DNA from: Lachnospiraceae bacterium
Lineage (GTDB): Bacteria; Bacillota; Clostridia; Lachnospirales; Lachnospiraceae
DNA length: 39,105 bases
Direction of reading: 5' to 3'
NCBI GenBank assembly: GCA_022510605.1
Contig: JAFLTB010000023.1
Coordinates: 1-39,105 of the forward strand
Shown here: piece after piece, positions 7,699-15,799 of the stretch
Layout: the number at the start of each line of letters is the position of its first letter
How positions within the stretch are numbered: the first letter of the stretch is position 1
Program-made: the position numbers and the translations under genes
Notes under the pieces: model-generated
Told to the model about the DNA's origin: nothing
What the model saw: only the letters and a program-made list of their open reading frames with translations
Database searches by the model: none

Positions 7699-8403
7699 AT
7701 GGAGACAATTCTTATTGTGGATGATGAGGAAGAAATTCAAAACCTTTTGAAAATATACTTGTCCAATGAAAATTACAGAGTGATTGTCTGTGGGAATGGG
7801 AAAAGTGCCCTTGCCCATCTGAAGCGGGAGAGAGTGGATTTGGCCATTCTGGATGTGATGCTGCCGGATGAGGATGGGTTTATCCTTTGCCGGAAAATCC
7901 GAGAGGAGCATTATTTTCCCATTATTATGCTGACAGCAAAAAATGAGGAAGGGGACCTGTTAGCAGGATTAACTATGGGAGCCGATGATTATATTACCAA
8001 GCCCTTCCGGCCCATGGAACTGATGGCCCGGGTTCGGACGCAGCTGAGGCGGTATACGAAATATAATCAGACGGAGCAGAGCGAGGAAGGAATGCCACAG
8101 GTATCCGATGTAATCGACATCCGTGGCTTATACATGAAGGAAAGTACCCATGAGGCCAGTCTGTATGAGAAAGAACTGGAATTGACCCCTCTGGAATTTT
8201 CTATTTTATTTTACCTCGGACGCAGACAGGGACAGGTGGTTTCCTCGGAGGAGCTCTTTGAGGCCGTGTGGGGTGAGTCCTACATGGACAGTAACAATAC
8301 GGTAATGACACATATAGGACGCATAAGGGAAAAATTAAAGGAGAGCGCAAAGCATCCTAAATTTATAAAAACTGTGTGGGGGGTGGGGTATAAGATTGAG
8401 TAG
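7699..8403 (+). CDS. OmpR/PhoB-family response regulator (VanR-like)
   Basis: A cytoplasmic DNA-binding regulator of 234 aa. The receiver domain (1-~115) has the acidic pair DD at 8-9, phospho-acceptor Asp52 in AILDVMLP, and the TKPF lysine motif. The winged-helix domain (~140-234) shows LTPLEFSILFYLGRRQGQVVSSEELFEAVW and ends in TVWGVGYKIE. It overlaps the histidine kinase gene by 8 nt. The similarity to VanR/VanS pairs is in architecture; no van resistance genes are nearby, so the signal may be a wall-active compound or general envelope state. Confidence 0.94.
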   Translation: METILIVDDEEEIQNLLKIYLSNENYRVIVCGNGKSALAHLKRERVDLAILDVMLPDEDGFILCRKIREEHYFPIIMLTAKNEEGDLLAGLTMGADDYITKPFRPMELMARVRTQLRRYTKYNQTEQSEEGMPQVSDVIDIRGLYMKESTHEASLYEKELELTPLEFSILFYLGRRQGQVVSSEELFEAVWGESYMDSNNTVMTHIGRIREKLKESAKHPKFIKTVWGVGYKIE

Positions 8404-9388
8404 TGGAAAAAGCAGTGAAGCGGCCCGCAGGCGTTGGCGCAGAACAGGAGTCAAACTGGCAGTCTTTCTGATACTGTATACCGGTGTGATTTTCAGCGGG
8501 TATATTTTTTCTCTATATTTGTCCATGTTTCCATGGATGAGGGAAGATACGGCCTATCCATTCCTTCATTTCCTGAATGTATATAAAGGAGAACTGATAC
8601 TCTTGGGAATCCTGTTTGGATTTCTGGGAATCATTCTCTGGGACTACCACAAAATGTACCGGCTGGTGGAGAAAGAGGTAGCGGAAGCCTACCGCCATGC
8701 CGATGAGGCAGAACAGCGAAAAAATGATTTAGTGGTGTATCTGGCCCATGATTTGAAGACCCCTTTGACTTCTGTGATGGGCTATTTGGAACTTTTGCAG
8801 GAGGGGACGGATTTGCCGGAGAATATCCGCCGCCGCTATACGGAGGTGGCGGCAGAGAAGGCAGGGCGCCTGGAGGAGTTAATCAATGAGTTTTTTGAAA
8901 TTACTCGCTATAACCTGACCCAGATTACCCTGGAAAAAAGTGAAATCAATCTGACCCGGATGCTGGAGCAGATTATCTTTGAATTTCAGCCGGTATTGAA
9001 GGAGAAAAACCTGACCTGTAATTTGAAGGCCCCGAAAGATTATTCCTTTGTTTGTGATGCAGGGCGTCTTATGCGGGTGTTTGACAATCTGCTTCGCAAT
9101 GCGGTAAATTACAGTTTCCCGTCCACCGAAATCCAGATAGAGATGCGGCCGGAACAAAAAGGCCTCTGGCTGTGTTTTGAAAATGAAGGAAATACCATAC
9201 CCCAGGAAAAGCTGAGCCGGATTTTTGAACAGTTCTTCCGCCTGGACGATGCCAGGAGTACAAAAAATGGTGGGAGCGGCATAGGACTTGCCATTGCCAG
9301 AGAGATTGTGAAACTTCACGGCGGACATATGGAAGCCTATAGTGAAAATAACCGAATTCGTTTTGAAATCACCCTGCCCCGGAAGTAG
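8396..9388 (+). CDS. Sensor histidine kinase (VanS-like)
   Basis: The membrane partner of the regulator before it. Two membrane segments (residues ~19-42 and ~65-83) enclose a short outside loop of ~22 residues. The phospho-acceptor is His118 in YLAHDLKTPLTSVMGYLELL. The ATPase domain has the N box (DNLLRNAVNYS), the G1/F-box region (FEQFFRLDDARST) and the G2 box (GGSGIGLAIAREIV). The TTG start at 8396 overlaps the regulator stop, and GGGGTGGGG lies just before it. The short loop suggests sensing within or at the membrane. The stop codon TAG is the first three bases of the palindromic repeat 9386-9436. Confidence 0.94.
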   Translation: MSSGKSSEAARRRWRRTGVKLAVFLILYTGVIFSGYIFSLYLSMFPWMREDTAYPFLHFLNVYKGELILLGILFGFLGIILWDYHKMYRLVEKEVAEAYRHADEAEQRKNDLVVYLAHDLKTPLTSVMGYLELLQEGTDLPENIRRRYTEVAAEKAGRLEELINEFFEITRYNLTQITLEKSEINLTRMLEQIIFEFQPVLKEKNLTCNLKAPKDYSFVCDAGRLMRVFDNLLRNAVNYSFPSTEIQIEMRPEQKGLWLCFENEGNTIPQEKLSRIFEQFFRLDDARSTKNGGSGIGLAIAREIVKLHGGHMEAYSENNRIRFEITLPRK

Positions 9389-9436
9389 CACGCCAGCGTA
9401 AAACTAAACAGGGTTCAAATTGGCGCCATCGTTCTA
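9386..9436 (+). repeat. 51-bp palindromic repeat, overlaps the kinase stop codon
   Basis: It begins TAGCACG and ends CGTTCTA, with core ACTAAACAGGGTTCAAATT. It has exactly the same length and mostly the same sequence as 32382-32432. Its first three bases are the TAG stop of the histidine kinase. Confidence 0.75.
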
Positions 9437-9488
9437 AAATATAATTGTGAGAAAATCGTGAGATTTTTGTGTGACAATAACAAAGATT

Positions 9489-9550
9489 TCCCTTTTGTTT
9501 TCTGATATACTCTGATAGGAAACAGCGAAAGAAGAGTATAACAAAAGGGA
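9489..9550 (+). promoter_or_regulatory. Extended -10 promoter inside a long inverted repeat, before the C39-like gene
   Basis: TCCCTTTTGTT (9489-9499) is the exact reverse complement of AACAAAAGGGA (9540-9550), and TATACTC (9506-9512) pairs with GAGTATA (9534-9540). TGATATACT (9503-9511) reads as an extended -10 element; no good -35 is seen. The right arm runs into the AAAGGGAGG ribosome binding site. Confidence 0.55.
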
Positions 9551-9562
9551 GGTCTTTTTACT

Positions 9563-10375
9563 TTGCAAAGAAGACGGCGTAAAAAAGGAATGGGCACAGT
9601 AAAAGTTTTTATTATAACGGTTCTGATTTTATCGGGGCTGGGTGGGATTGCTATAGGGAGAAATATCTTTTTTACAGGCGACTCAGAGGAAAGGGAAACG
9701 ATTTCCGGGCTTGGGGAAATCGATGAGGAACAAAACAGGGAATTTCTGGAACAGATTCAGGAAAAACGAGAGCAGATTCCAGAGGAATTGATGGAGGCCC
9801 TGGAGAAAAATCCAGAAATGGCAGAGTTTGTAGCAGGCTATCCCCAGGCAGAAAAGAAGGAAGCAAAAAAATTTTCAGAGGCAGAGCGAAACCAGACCTT
9901 TCCCTTGCTGCTGCAATGGGACAAGCGGTGGGGATATGCGGATTATGGAGAAAGTATCATTGCCTTATCCGGATGTGGCCCAACCTGTCTGTCCATGGTG
10001 GTATTTGGCCTGACCCGCCGTGAGGTGACGCCATATGAGACAGCCAGATATAGTGAAAGGGCAGGATATTATGTAGAGGGCTCGGGAACCAGCTGGGGAC
10101 TGATGACAGAGGGCGCCGCCCATTATGGGCTCTCTGCCAGAGAATTGTCCCTCAGCGAAGCAGCCATGAAGGCAGTGCTTAATAATGGTGGTATGATTAT
10201 CTGTGCCATGCGGCCGGGAGATTTTACCACAGAGGGACATTTTATAGTGATTTATGGCTATGGTGAAAAGGGTTTTTTAGTACACGACCCGAATTCACCA
10301 GCAAGGAGCGGGAGAAGCTGGAGCATGGAAAAACTGTCCGGCCAGATTAAAAATCTGTGGGGATATAGTTTTTAG
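9563..10375 (+). CDS. Membrane-anchored C39-like cysteine peptidase domain protein
   Basis: A 270-aa extracellular protein. A Lys/Arg-rich start and membrane segment (~11-30) are followed by a charged, Glu-rich linker (~38-105, likely coiled) and a C39-like papain-fold domain. The presumed catalytic Cys is in LSGCGPTCLSMV, the His in EGHFIVIYGY and the Asp/Asn in VHDPNSPARSG. Peptidases of this type cleave exported peptides or wall peptides. The TTG at 9563 is chosen for its spacing from AAAGGGAGG; ATG 9590 is a possible alternative. Lying just downstream of the VanRS-like system, with its own structured promoter, it may be a target of that system (inference). Confidence 0.82.
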   Translation: MQRRRRKKGMGTVKVFIITVLILSGLGGIAIGRNIFFTGDSEERETISGLGEIDEEQNREFLEQIQEKREQIPEELMEALEKNPEMAEFVAGYPQAEKKEAKKFSEAERNQTFPLLLQWDKRWGYADYGESIIALSGCGPTCLSMVVFGLTRREVTPYETARYSERAGYYVEGSGTSWGLMTEGAAHYGLSARELSLSEAAMKAVLNNGGMIICAMRPGDFTTEGHFIVIYGYGEKGFLVHDPNSPARSGRSWSMEKLSGQIKNLWGYSF

Positions 10376-10397
10376 GTGGCACGGTACATCGTGCTAA
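10374..10397 (+). repeat. Degenerate palindromic repeat after the C39-like gene
   Basis: GGTGGCACGGTACATCGTGC followed by TA keeps the GCACG...CGTGCTA ends of the 51-bp family but lacks the core. It abuts the stop codon of the peptidase gene, as other copies do. Confidence 0.3.
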
Positions 10398-10418
10398 ATA
10401 CAAACACAGGAAAAGCAA

Positions 10419-10452
10419 AGAGCAGCCCTGAAGAGAGCTGCTCTGTTATATT
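10419..10452. terminator. Bidirectional terminator between convergent genes
   Basis: AGAGCAGC (10419-10426) pairs with GCTGCTCT (10437-10444). A/T-rich tracts lie on both sides, serving the C39-like gene on plus and the zinc-ribbon gene on minus. Confidence 0.7.
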
Positions 10453-10465
10453 TAAGGTTTAATAC

Positions 10466-11335
10466 TTAATCTCTGTCTTTATTCTCGCAGTAAGCATTAT
10501 ACCGTTCGTCCATCAGCTGATCGATATACCCTTTGCTAAACAGTGGAAATTCCTCTGCTACCATCTGGCATAACTGGCTGTGAACCTGGAAATAATTGTC
10601 CTCCTCGGAAAGTTCTGAATCAAACAGGGAGGCAATGCGCTCATCGGTGATGTTTTCATCCACCCAGTCCAGTACTTTGTCGGTGGCCTTTTCTTCTTCG
10701 GAGACAATGTTTTTCAACTTCTTTGCCCGGAGGAGAGAAGTAATCCCCACGACAAAGAACACCACAAATACCAGAGCCATAATCAGGGTGGAAAATTTAT
10801 TAAAGAGACTGACTACGCCGAGGATATTCAGGGCCAGCAGTCCAAAGCCGAGAATGCCGAAAATGATAAAGGACACGCCGCTGAATTTCAAATCGGTGTA
10901 TTTATCCTTCTTCTTTACATAGACAGAACTGGCCTCCGTTCTCAATTCAGAGAACATGGCATTGGCTTCCTCAGACTGAAGTTCCTCCAACTGCTTCTCG
11001 ATATCAGGAATCAGTTCAGAAATATCTTTTTCTGCCAATTCATCCATGGAGGAAAAATCGGCAAACATTTTGTCAGCGGCTTCCTTTTCAAATTGTGCCA
11101 CCACAAGCTGGAGTGTGCCGTCTTCCTCCGGCAGCAGTCCGGCGGTCTGAATTCCTCCGTAATTTAAATAGGCGATGAATTTAGCGCCTGTTTCTTTATC
11201 CTTTACCTGACAGAGTGTTACCGGTGCATCGGGAGCGATTTCCTCCGGCAGTTCATCCACCAGTTCAACGCCGCAATCGACGCAGGTGGTTATACCTTCC
11301 ACGTATTCATTTCTGCATTTTGGACACCATGGCAT
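10466..11335 (-). CDS. Zinc-ribbon, DUF2007-like membrane protein of unknown role
   Basis: A 289-aa protein not recognised as a named gene. The N-terminus is a zinc ribbon with two CxxC pairs (CPKC at 4-7 and CVDC at 18-21). Next is a DUF2007-like part (VTLCQVKDKETGAKFIAYL), an acidic helix-rich segment (~90-140), two membrane segments (~155-175 and ~183-205) and an acidic cytoplasmic C-terminal domain. The ATG is preceded by AAAGGAGGA. It is transcribed away from the radical SAM gene from a back-to-back promoter. Its acidity and zinc ribbon suggest a protein-interaction or sensing role, but nothing fixes it. Confidence 0.75.
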   Translation of the reverse strand: MPWCPKCRNEYVEGITTCVDCGVELVDELPEEIAPDAPVTLCQVKDKETGAKFIAYLNYGGIQTAGLLPEEDGTLQLVVAQFEKEAADKMFADFSSMDELAEKDISELIPDIEKQLEELQSEEANAMFSELRTEASSVYVKKKDKYTDLKFSGVSFIIFGILGFGLLALNILGVVSLFNKFSTLIMALVFVVFFVVGITSLLRAKKLKNIVSEEEKATDKVLDWVDENITDERIASLFDSELSEEDNYFQVHSQLCQMVAEEFPLFSKGYIDQLMDERYNAYCENKDRD

Positions 11336-11373
11336 GTCAGAATCCTCCTTTTACTATGAAATAAATCGAAACC

Positions 11374-11402
11374 ATCATACCATATTTTGTGGGGGAAAGC
11401 AA
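11374..11402 (-). promoter_or_regulatory. SigA-type promoter of the zinc-ribbon gene
   Basis: On the minus strand: TTGCTT (11402-11397), a 17-bp spacer and TATGAT (11379-11374). The -35 directly abuts the -35 of the divergent promoter at 11403. Confidence 0.75.
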
Positions 11403-11431
11403 TTGTTTTGTCGTCGGTGTTGTGCTATAAT
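11403..11431 (+). promoter_or_regulatory. SigA-type promoter of the radical SAM operon
   Basis: TTGTTT (11403-11408), a 17-bp spacer and a perfect TATAAT (11426-11431), 30 bp before the ATG at 11461. Confidence 0.78.
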
Positions 11432-11460
11432 TCCTATAAAATCAAAAGGAAGGGACAACC

Positions 11461-13320
11461 ATGAGAAAACTGGCGTTAGAGGATGAAATACTGATGAGGG
11501 TGGAAAAACCAGCCCGCTACATTGGCAATGAAATAAATATGGTAAAGAAAAATCCGGAGGAGGTGGAGATTCGTTTTTGTATGTGTTTCCCGGATGTATA
11601 TGAAATCGGCATGTCCCATCTGGGAATCCAGATTTTATATGATATGTTCAACCAGTGGGAGGACGTCTACTGTGAGCGTGTCTATTCGCCCTGGCCGGAT
11701 TTGGATAAGATTATGCGGGAGAGAGGGATTCCGCTTTTTGCGCTGGAATCCCAGGAGCCGGTGCGGGACTTTGATTTTCTGGGTATTACCATACAGTATG
11801 AAATGTGTTACACCAATCTTTTGCAGATACTGGATTTGTCGGGAATACCCCTCCATGCCGCAGAGCGCACCTGGCAGGAGCCCATTGTCATAGGAGGCGG
11901 CCCCTGCACCTATAACCCGGAACCTATTGCAGAGTTTTTTGATGTTTTCTATATCGGTGAGGGAGAGACAGCGTACCGGGAACTGTTAGATGCATATAAG
12001 CAGTCCCGCAAACAGGGGGAGAGCCGGCTGGAGTTTCTGAAGCGGGCGGCCGGGATTGAGGGCCTATATGTGCCACAATTATATGACATAACGTATCATG
12101 AAGATGGCACCATTGCTTCCATGGAGCCCAATTGTATTGAGGCGCCGGAGAAGGTGAAAAAGCAGGTGGTAACGGATTTGAGTGACACCTATTATCCCTC
12201 CCATCCGCTGGTGCCATACCTTCGCGCGACCCAGGACCGGGTGGTGTTAGAAATCCAGCGGGGCTGCATCCGGGGCTGCCGGTTCTGCCAGGCGGGGATG
12301 ATATACCGTCCCATCCGTCCAAGAAGCCTGGAATTTCTGAAAAAACAGGCGGTGGACATGATAGAAAACACCGGTTATGAAGAAATTACGTTAAGTTCCC
12401 TGAGTTCCAGCGATTATGAACAACTGCCGGAACTGGTATATTTTCTCATTGAGGAGTGTAGAGAGCGCAAGTTAAATATTTCCCTGCCTTCCCTCCGGAT
12501 AGACGCCTTTTCTCTGGATGTTATGAGCAAGGTGCAGGATGTGAGAAAGAGCAGTCTGACCTTTGCACCGGAGGCTGGCTCCCAGCGGATGCGGGATGTT
12601 ATCAACAAGGGTCTGACAGAGGAGATTATATTAAAAGGAGCCTGGGAGGCCTTCCAGGGTGGATGGAACCGGGTTAAGCTCTATTTTATGCTGGGACTGC
12701 CGGGAGAGGCAGAGGAGGACATCGAGGCCATTGCTTCTCTGGCAAACCAGATTGCTGCCACCTATTTTGAACTGCCAAAGGAAGAGCGCCATGGCAGGCC
12801 GGAGGTCACTGCCAGTACCTCCTTCTTTGTACCAAAGCCCTTTACGCCGTTTCAGTGGTCGCCTATGAATACCGCAGAGCAGTTTGAGGATAAGCGAAGA
12901 TTTCTCCGGGGAAAAGTAAAAGAGCAGATAAACCAGCGCTCCATCCGCTATATCTGTCACGATGCGGTGACCTCGGAGCTGGAGGGAATCTTTGCCAGAG
13001 GAGACAGAAGGCTTTCTACAGTAATAGAAAAAGCCTACCGCAAGGGATGTATCTTCGATGCCTGGACGGACTGGTTTCAGCCGGAGGTCTGGGAGTCTTT
13101 GCTGGAGGAGTGCGGGGTGGACAAGGAGTTTTATAATTACAGGGAGCGGGAAGAAGAAGAAATTTTCCCATGGGATTTTATTGATATCGGTGTGAGCAAG
13201 GCCTTTATGCGGCGGGAGTATGAGAGGGCTCAGGCGGGGCAGGTGACGCCAAACTGCCGCGCTCAGTGCAGCGGCTGTGGAGCGGCTGTGTTTGGCACCG
13301 GGGTGTGTAGGAACAGATGA
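11461..13320 (+). CDS. TIGR03960-type radical SAM protein with B12-binding-like N-terminus
   Basis: A 619-aa iron-sulfur enzyme of the TIGR03960 family; substrate unknown. An N-terminal Rossmann-like, cobalamin-binding-type region (~30-200, with VIGGGPCTYNPEP) precedes the radical SAM core, whose 4Fe-4S cysteines are C269, C273 and C276 in RGCIRGCRFCQAG. The C-terminus is Cys-rich (CRAQCSGCGAAVFGTGVC). The partner domain DUF2344 is encoded by the next gene, as expected: the two are fused in some bacteria. Its place upstream of RNase E/G and the L21-L27 operon is widely conserved and suggests a role in RNA or ribosome modification (inference). Confidence 0.92.
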   Translation: MRKLALEDEILMRVEKPARYIGNEINMVKKNPEEVEIRFCMCFPDVYEIGMSHLGIQILYDMFNQWEDVYCERVYSPWPDLDKIMRERGIPLFALESQEPVRDFDFLGITIQYEMCYTNLLQILDLSGIPLHAAERTWQEPIVIGGGPCTYNPEPIAEFFDVFYIGEGETAYRELLDAYKQSRKQGESRLEFLKRAAGIEGLYVPQLYDITYHEDGTIASMEPNCIEAPEKVKKQVVTDLSDTYYPSHPLVPYLRATQDRVVLEIQRGCIRGCRFCQAGMIYRPIRPRSLEFLKKQAVDMIENTGYEEITLSSLSSSDYEQLPELVYFLIEECRERKLNISLPSLRIDAFSLDVMSKVQDVRKSSLTFAPEAGSQRMRDVINKGLTEEIILKGAWEAFQGGWNRVKLYFMLGLPGEAEEDIEAIASLANQIAATYFELPKEERHGRPEVTASTSFFVPKPFTPFQWSPMNTAEQFEDKRRFLRGKVKEQINQRSIRYICHDAVTSELEGIFARGDRRLSTVIEKAYRKGCIFDAWTDWFQPEVWESLLEECGVDKEFYNYREREEEEIFPWDFIDIGVSKAFMRREYERAQAGQVTPNCRAQCSGCGAAVFGTGVCRNR

Positions 13321-13378
13321 GTGCTTTTTCCACATGAACAAAAATCAGGCACCTATGTCTATAAGGAGGAAACAATCA

Positions 13379-14134
13379 GTGAAAACCAGGATGCGATTTA
13401 CCAAGACCGGTTCCGTGAAGTTTATCGGACATCTGGATTGTATGCGTTTTTTTCAGAAAGCCTTTCGCCGGGCCAAATTGGATGTGGCGTATTCCCAGGG
13501 ATACAGCCCACACCAGCTTATGAGCTTTGCCTCGCCCCTGGGAGTGGGGGCGACCAGTGATGGAGAGTATCTGGATGTGGAGTTTCACTCTCTGCCGGAC
13601 ATGCCTTTACCGGAGCTTGTGGAGTATATCAATCAGTTTATGACCGAAGAGATTTTTATAACAGAGATGGAAATCATGCCAGATGGCTTCAAAAATTCCA
13701 TGTCCCTTTTGCGGGCGGCAGATTATCTGGTTGTGGAAAAAAGGCCGGGCATTTTTCCGCCGGACTGGAAGGAAAGGTGGGAGCAGTTTGTAAATCAGCC
13801 GGCCATACCTGTGATAAAAAAGACGAAACGAGCAGAAAAGGAAATGGATATTAAGCCCTTTTTGCTGGCATATTCCATGGATAAGGAAGAATTTTCCCGC
13901 CGGACAGGGCAGGACTATGGAAGGATACACTGTGAATTTCTCTCGGATGATGAGGAAAGGGAGAGCCTGTATTTACAGCTCACAAGCGGCAGTGAAGTGA
14001 ATATCAAGCCGGAGCTTGTACTGGATGCCTTTTTTGCTTTTTGTGGACAGGAATGTCCGCCTTATTCCTGCCAGTTCCACCGCTTGCAGATGTATTTTGC
14101 ACCGCCTAAAAAGAAGGAGGCTCCTCATGAATAA
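13379..14134 (+). CDS. TIGR03936 family radical SAM-associated protein (DUF2344)
   Basis: A 252-aa partner of the radical SAM protein before it; function unknown. Diagnostic motifs are the N-terminal RMRFTKTGSVKFIGHLD and QGYSPHQLMSFASPLGVG. The start is GTG 13379: AAGGAGGA (13363-13370) sits 8 nt upstream and the product then begins next to the family's usual start. ATG codons at 13334 and 13355 lie before that SD and would add an unconserved tail. The end overlaps the RNase E/G start by 8 nt. Confidence 0.88.
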   Translation: MKTRMRFTKTGSVKFIGHLDCMRFFQKAFRRAKLDVAYSQGYSPHQLMSFASPLGVGATSDGEYLDVEFHSLPDMPLPELVEYINQFMTEEIFITEMEIMPDGFKNSMSLLRAADYLVVEKRPGIFPPDWKERWEQFVNQPAIPVIKKTKRAEKEMDIKPFLLAYSMDKEEFSRRTGQDYGRIHCEFLSDDEERESLYLQLTSGSEVNIKPELVLDAFFAFCGQECPPYSCQFHRLQMYFAPPKKKEAPHE

Positions 14135-15350
14135 CCGGAGACAGATTGCCATTACCCGGCTTTGGAATAAACTGGTGATGGTCTATATGGAAAATGAAAA
14201 AATTTACGATGTGCTGGCAGGGGAGGATGACAGGGATTTTCCCCCGGGAAAATCCCCGGAGCAATCTTTGGAAGAATCCCGGAAAGAGACACTGGATGTG
14301 GGAGACATCTATGTGGGCCGTGTGCAGAATATTGTGCAGAATATTAATGCCGCCTTTGTGGAAGTAAAAAAGGGCGTCATCTGTTATCTGCCCTTATCGG
14401 AGTGTCAGGGACGGAAAATTAAGTGCGGGGATGAACGGGTAGTACAGGTAAAGAAAGCGGCGGTTAAGACCAAGCAGCCAGTGGCAACCATATTTCCGGA
14501 GCTGGCCGGGCGGTTTTGCGTAGTGAGTACGAAAACCAGTGAAAAGGGTATTTCCAAAAAGATTCGGGAGGAAGAAAAGCGGGGACAGCTGCATGAACTG
14601 CTGGCGGAATTTGCCGGGGAGGAATATGGGGTACTCCTTCGTACCAATGCGGCGGCGGCAGAGCCAGGAGAGATATTGGGAGAATGCCGGACACTTCTGG
14701 AGCAGATGCACCGGTATATGGAGAGCGGCCAGTATAAAACCTGTTTTTCCCTTTTGCGCAAGGAGGATTCCTTTTATCTGAAGTATATTCAGGGCTGTTC
14801 TATGGAAGAACTTGAGCGGATCATTACCGACAGACAGGAGATATATGAGGAACTGTCTGAAATCTATGGAGACAAGGCAGTGTTTTATCAGGATGAGGAG
14901 TATCCGCTGGATAAGCTGCTGGGGCTCACTGCCAAACTGGAAAAGGCGTTTGAAAAGCGGGTCTGGCTAAAGAGCGGCGGCTATCTTGTCATTGAGCCCA
15001 CCGAGGCACTGACGGTGATTGATGTCAATACCGGCAAGGCGGTGGCGGGGAAGCGGAACCAGGAAACCACCTTTTTTAAGATGAACTGCGAGGCAGCAGA
15101 GGAAGCGGCCAGACAGATTCGGATGCGGAATTTATCCGGCATTATCCTTATTGATTTTATTGATATGAAGCAGAAGAATCATCAGAAGGAGTTGATGAAG
15201 CTTCTGGGGGAGGAATTGAAAAAGGATAAGACCCAGACGGCACTGGTGGATATCACGAAGCTTGGTCTGGTGGAGCTGACGCGGATGAAGAAAAATAAAC
15301 CCCTGTGGGAGGCGTTGAAGCGGGATGAGATTTTCAAAGAAAACACTTGA
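14127..15350 (+). CDS. rng: Ribonuclease E/G family protein without the zinc-link motif
   Basis: An endoribonuclease for rRNA and mRNA processing, 407 aa. It has an S1-like RNA-binding part near 60-120 (GDIYVGRVQNIVQNINAAFVEV) and the catalytic DNase I-like part with VIDVNTGKAVAG and IILIDFIDM, which hold the expected metal-binding Asp residues. The protein stops about 20 residues after LVELTRMKK and has no CPxCxG zinc link there, unlike E. coli RNase E/G, so its oligomeric state may differ. The start has GAAGGAGG upstream. The rplU promoter overlaps its stop codon. Confidence 0.9.
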   Translation: MNNRRQIAITRLWNKLVMVYMENEKIYDVLAGEDDRDFPPGKSPEQSLEESRKETLDVGDIYVGRVQNIVQNINAAFVEVKKGVICYLPLSECQGRKIKCGDERVVQVKKAAVKTKQPVATIFPELAGRFCVVSTKTSEKGISKKIREEEKRGQLHELLAEFAGEEYGVLLRTNAAAAEPGEILGECRTLLEQMHRYMESGQYKTCFSLLRKEDSFYLKYIQGCSMEELERIITDRQEIYEELSEIYGDKAVFYQDEEYPLDKLLGLTAKLEKAFEKRVWLKSGGYLVIEPTEALTVIDVNTGKAVAGKRNQETTFFKMNCEAAEEAARQIRMRNLSGIILIDFIDMKQKNHQKELMKLLGEELKKDKTQTALVDITKLGLVELTRMKKNKPLWEALKRDEIFKENT

Positions 15351-15376
15351 CACAGCAGGTCAAATAATGGTATACT
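15347..15376 (+). promoter_or_regulatory. Promoter of the rplU-prp-rpmA operon
   Basis: A perfect TTGACA (15347-15352), an 18-bp spacer and TATACT (15371-15376). The -35 box overlaps the TGA stop of the RNase E/G gene. Confidence 0.88.
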
Positions 15377-15381
15377 TCTCT

Positions 15382-15460
15382 AGTGTGCCGCACAACGAGG
15401 TTATAGTTCTGCCCTTTTTTAAGAAGGGACAGACACCGAAGTTGGCGAGTAATGAGAAAT
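15382..15460 (+). ncRNA. Ribosomal protein L21 leader
   Basis: The transcript leader between the promoter and rplU has the features of the Firmicute L21 leader: GTGCCGCACAACGAGG, then GGTTATAG, a hairpin TCTG-CCCTT/AAGGG-ACAGA, and a 3' part CCGAAGTTGGCGAG pairing back toward the start. This element is thought to bind L21 (or a partner) for feedback control of the operon. Exact boundaries are estimated. Confidence 0.8.
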
Positions 15461-15472
15461 AGGAGGTGCTAT

Positions 15473-15781
15473 ATGTACGCAATTATAGCAACCGGTGGTA
15501 AACAGTACAAGGTAGAAGAAGGCGATGTAATCAAGGTAGAGAAATTAGGACTTGAAGCCGGTGCCGAGGTTACTTTTGACCAGGTGCTTTTCATTGGCGA
15601 CAAGACTGCCAAGGTTGGTTCCCCTACCGTAGAGGGTGCTTCGGTAAAAGCAACGGTAGTAGCAGAAGGCAAGGACAAGAAAATCATTGTTTACCGTTAT
15701 AAGAGAAAAACCGGATACCACAAAAAGAATGGCCACAGACAGCCATTCACCAAGGTAAAGATTGACAAAATCAATGCGTAA
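15473..15781 (+). CDS. rplU: 50S ribosomal protein L21
   Basis: A 23S rRNA-binding protein of the large subunit, 102 aa. The family start [18 protein letters not shown] and the C-terminal [20 protein letters not shown] are plainly visible. The ATG at 15473 is 7 nt after AGGAGG; an upstream ATG at 15452 would lie within the leader. First gene of an operon with prp and rpmA, controlled by the L21 leader. Confidence 0.98.
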   Translation: MYAIIATGGKQYKVEEGDVIKVEKLGLEAGAEVTFDQVLFIGDKTAKVGSPTVEGASVKATVVAEGKDKKIIVYRYKRKTGYHKKNGHRQPFTKVKIDKINA

Positions 15782-15799
15782 TCTTTCCGGACAGAGCCT

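Noticed and set aside
7699-9388. Vancomycin-resistance locus
   Set aside because: Only the regulator/sensor architecture resembles VanRS; no vanH/A/X or other resistance genes are nearby.
10596-10922. Long plus-strand frame (Ser-rich, 108 aa) over the zinc-ribbon gene
   Set aside because: It is the mirror of the acidic coding sequence on the minus strand; no SD and low-complexity Ser/Arg content.
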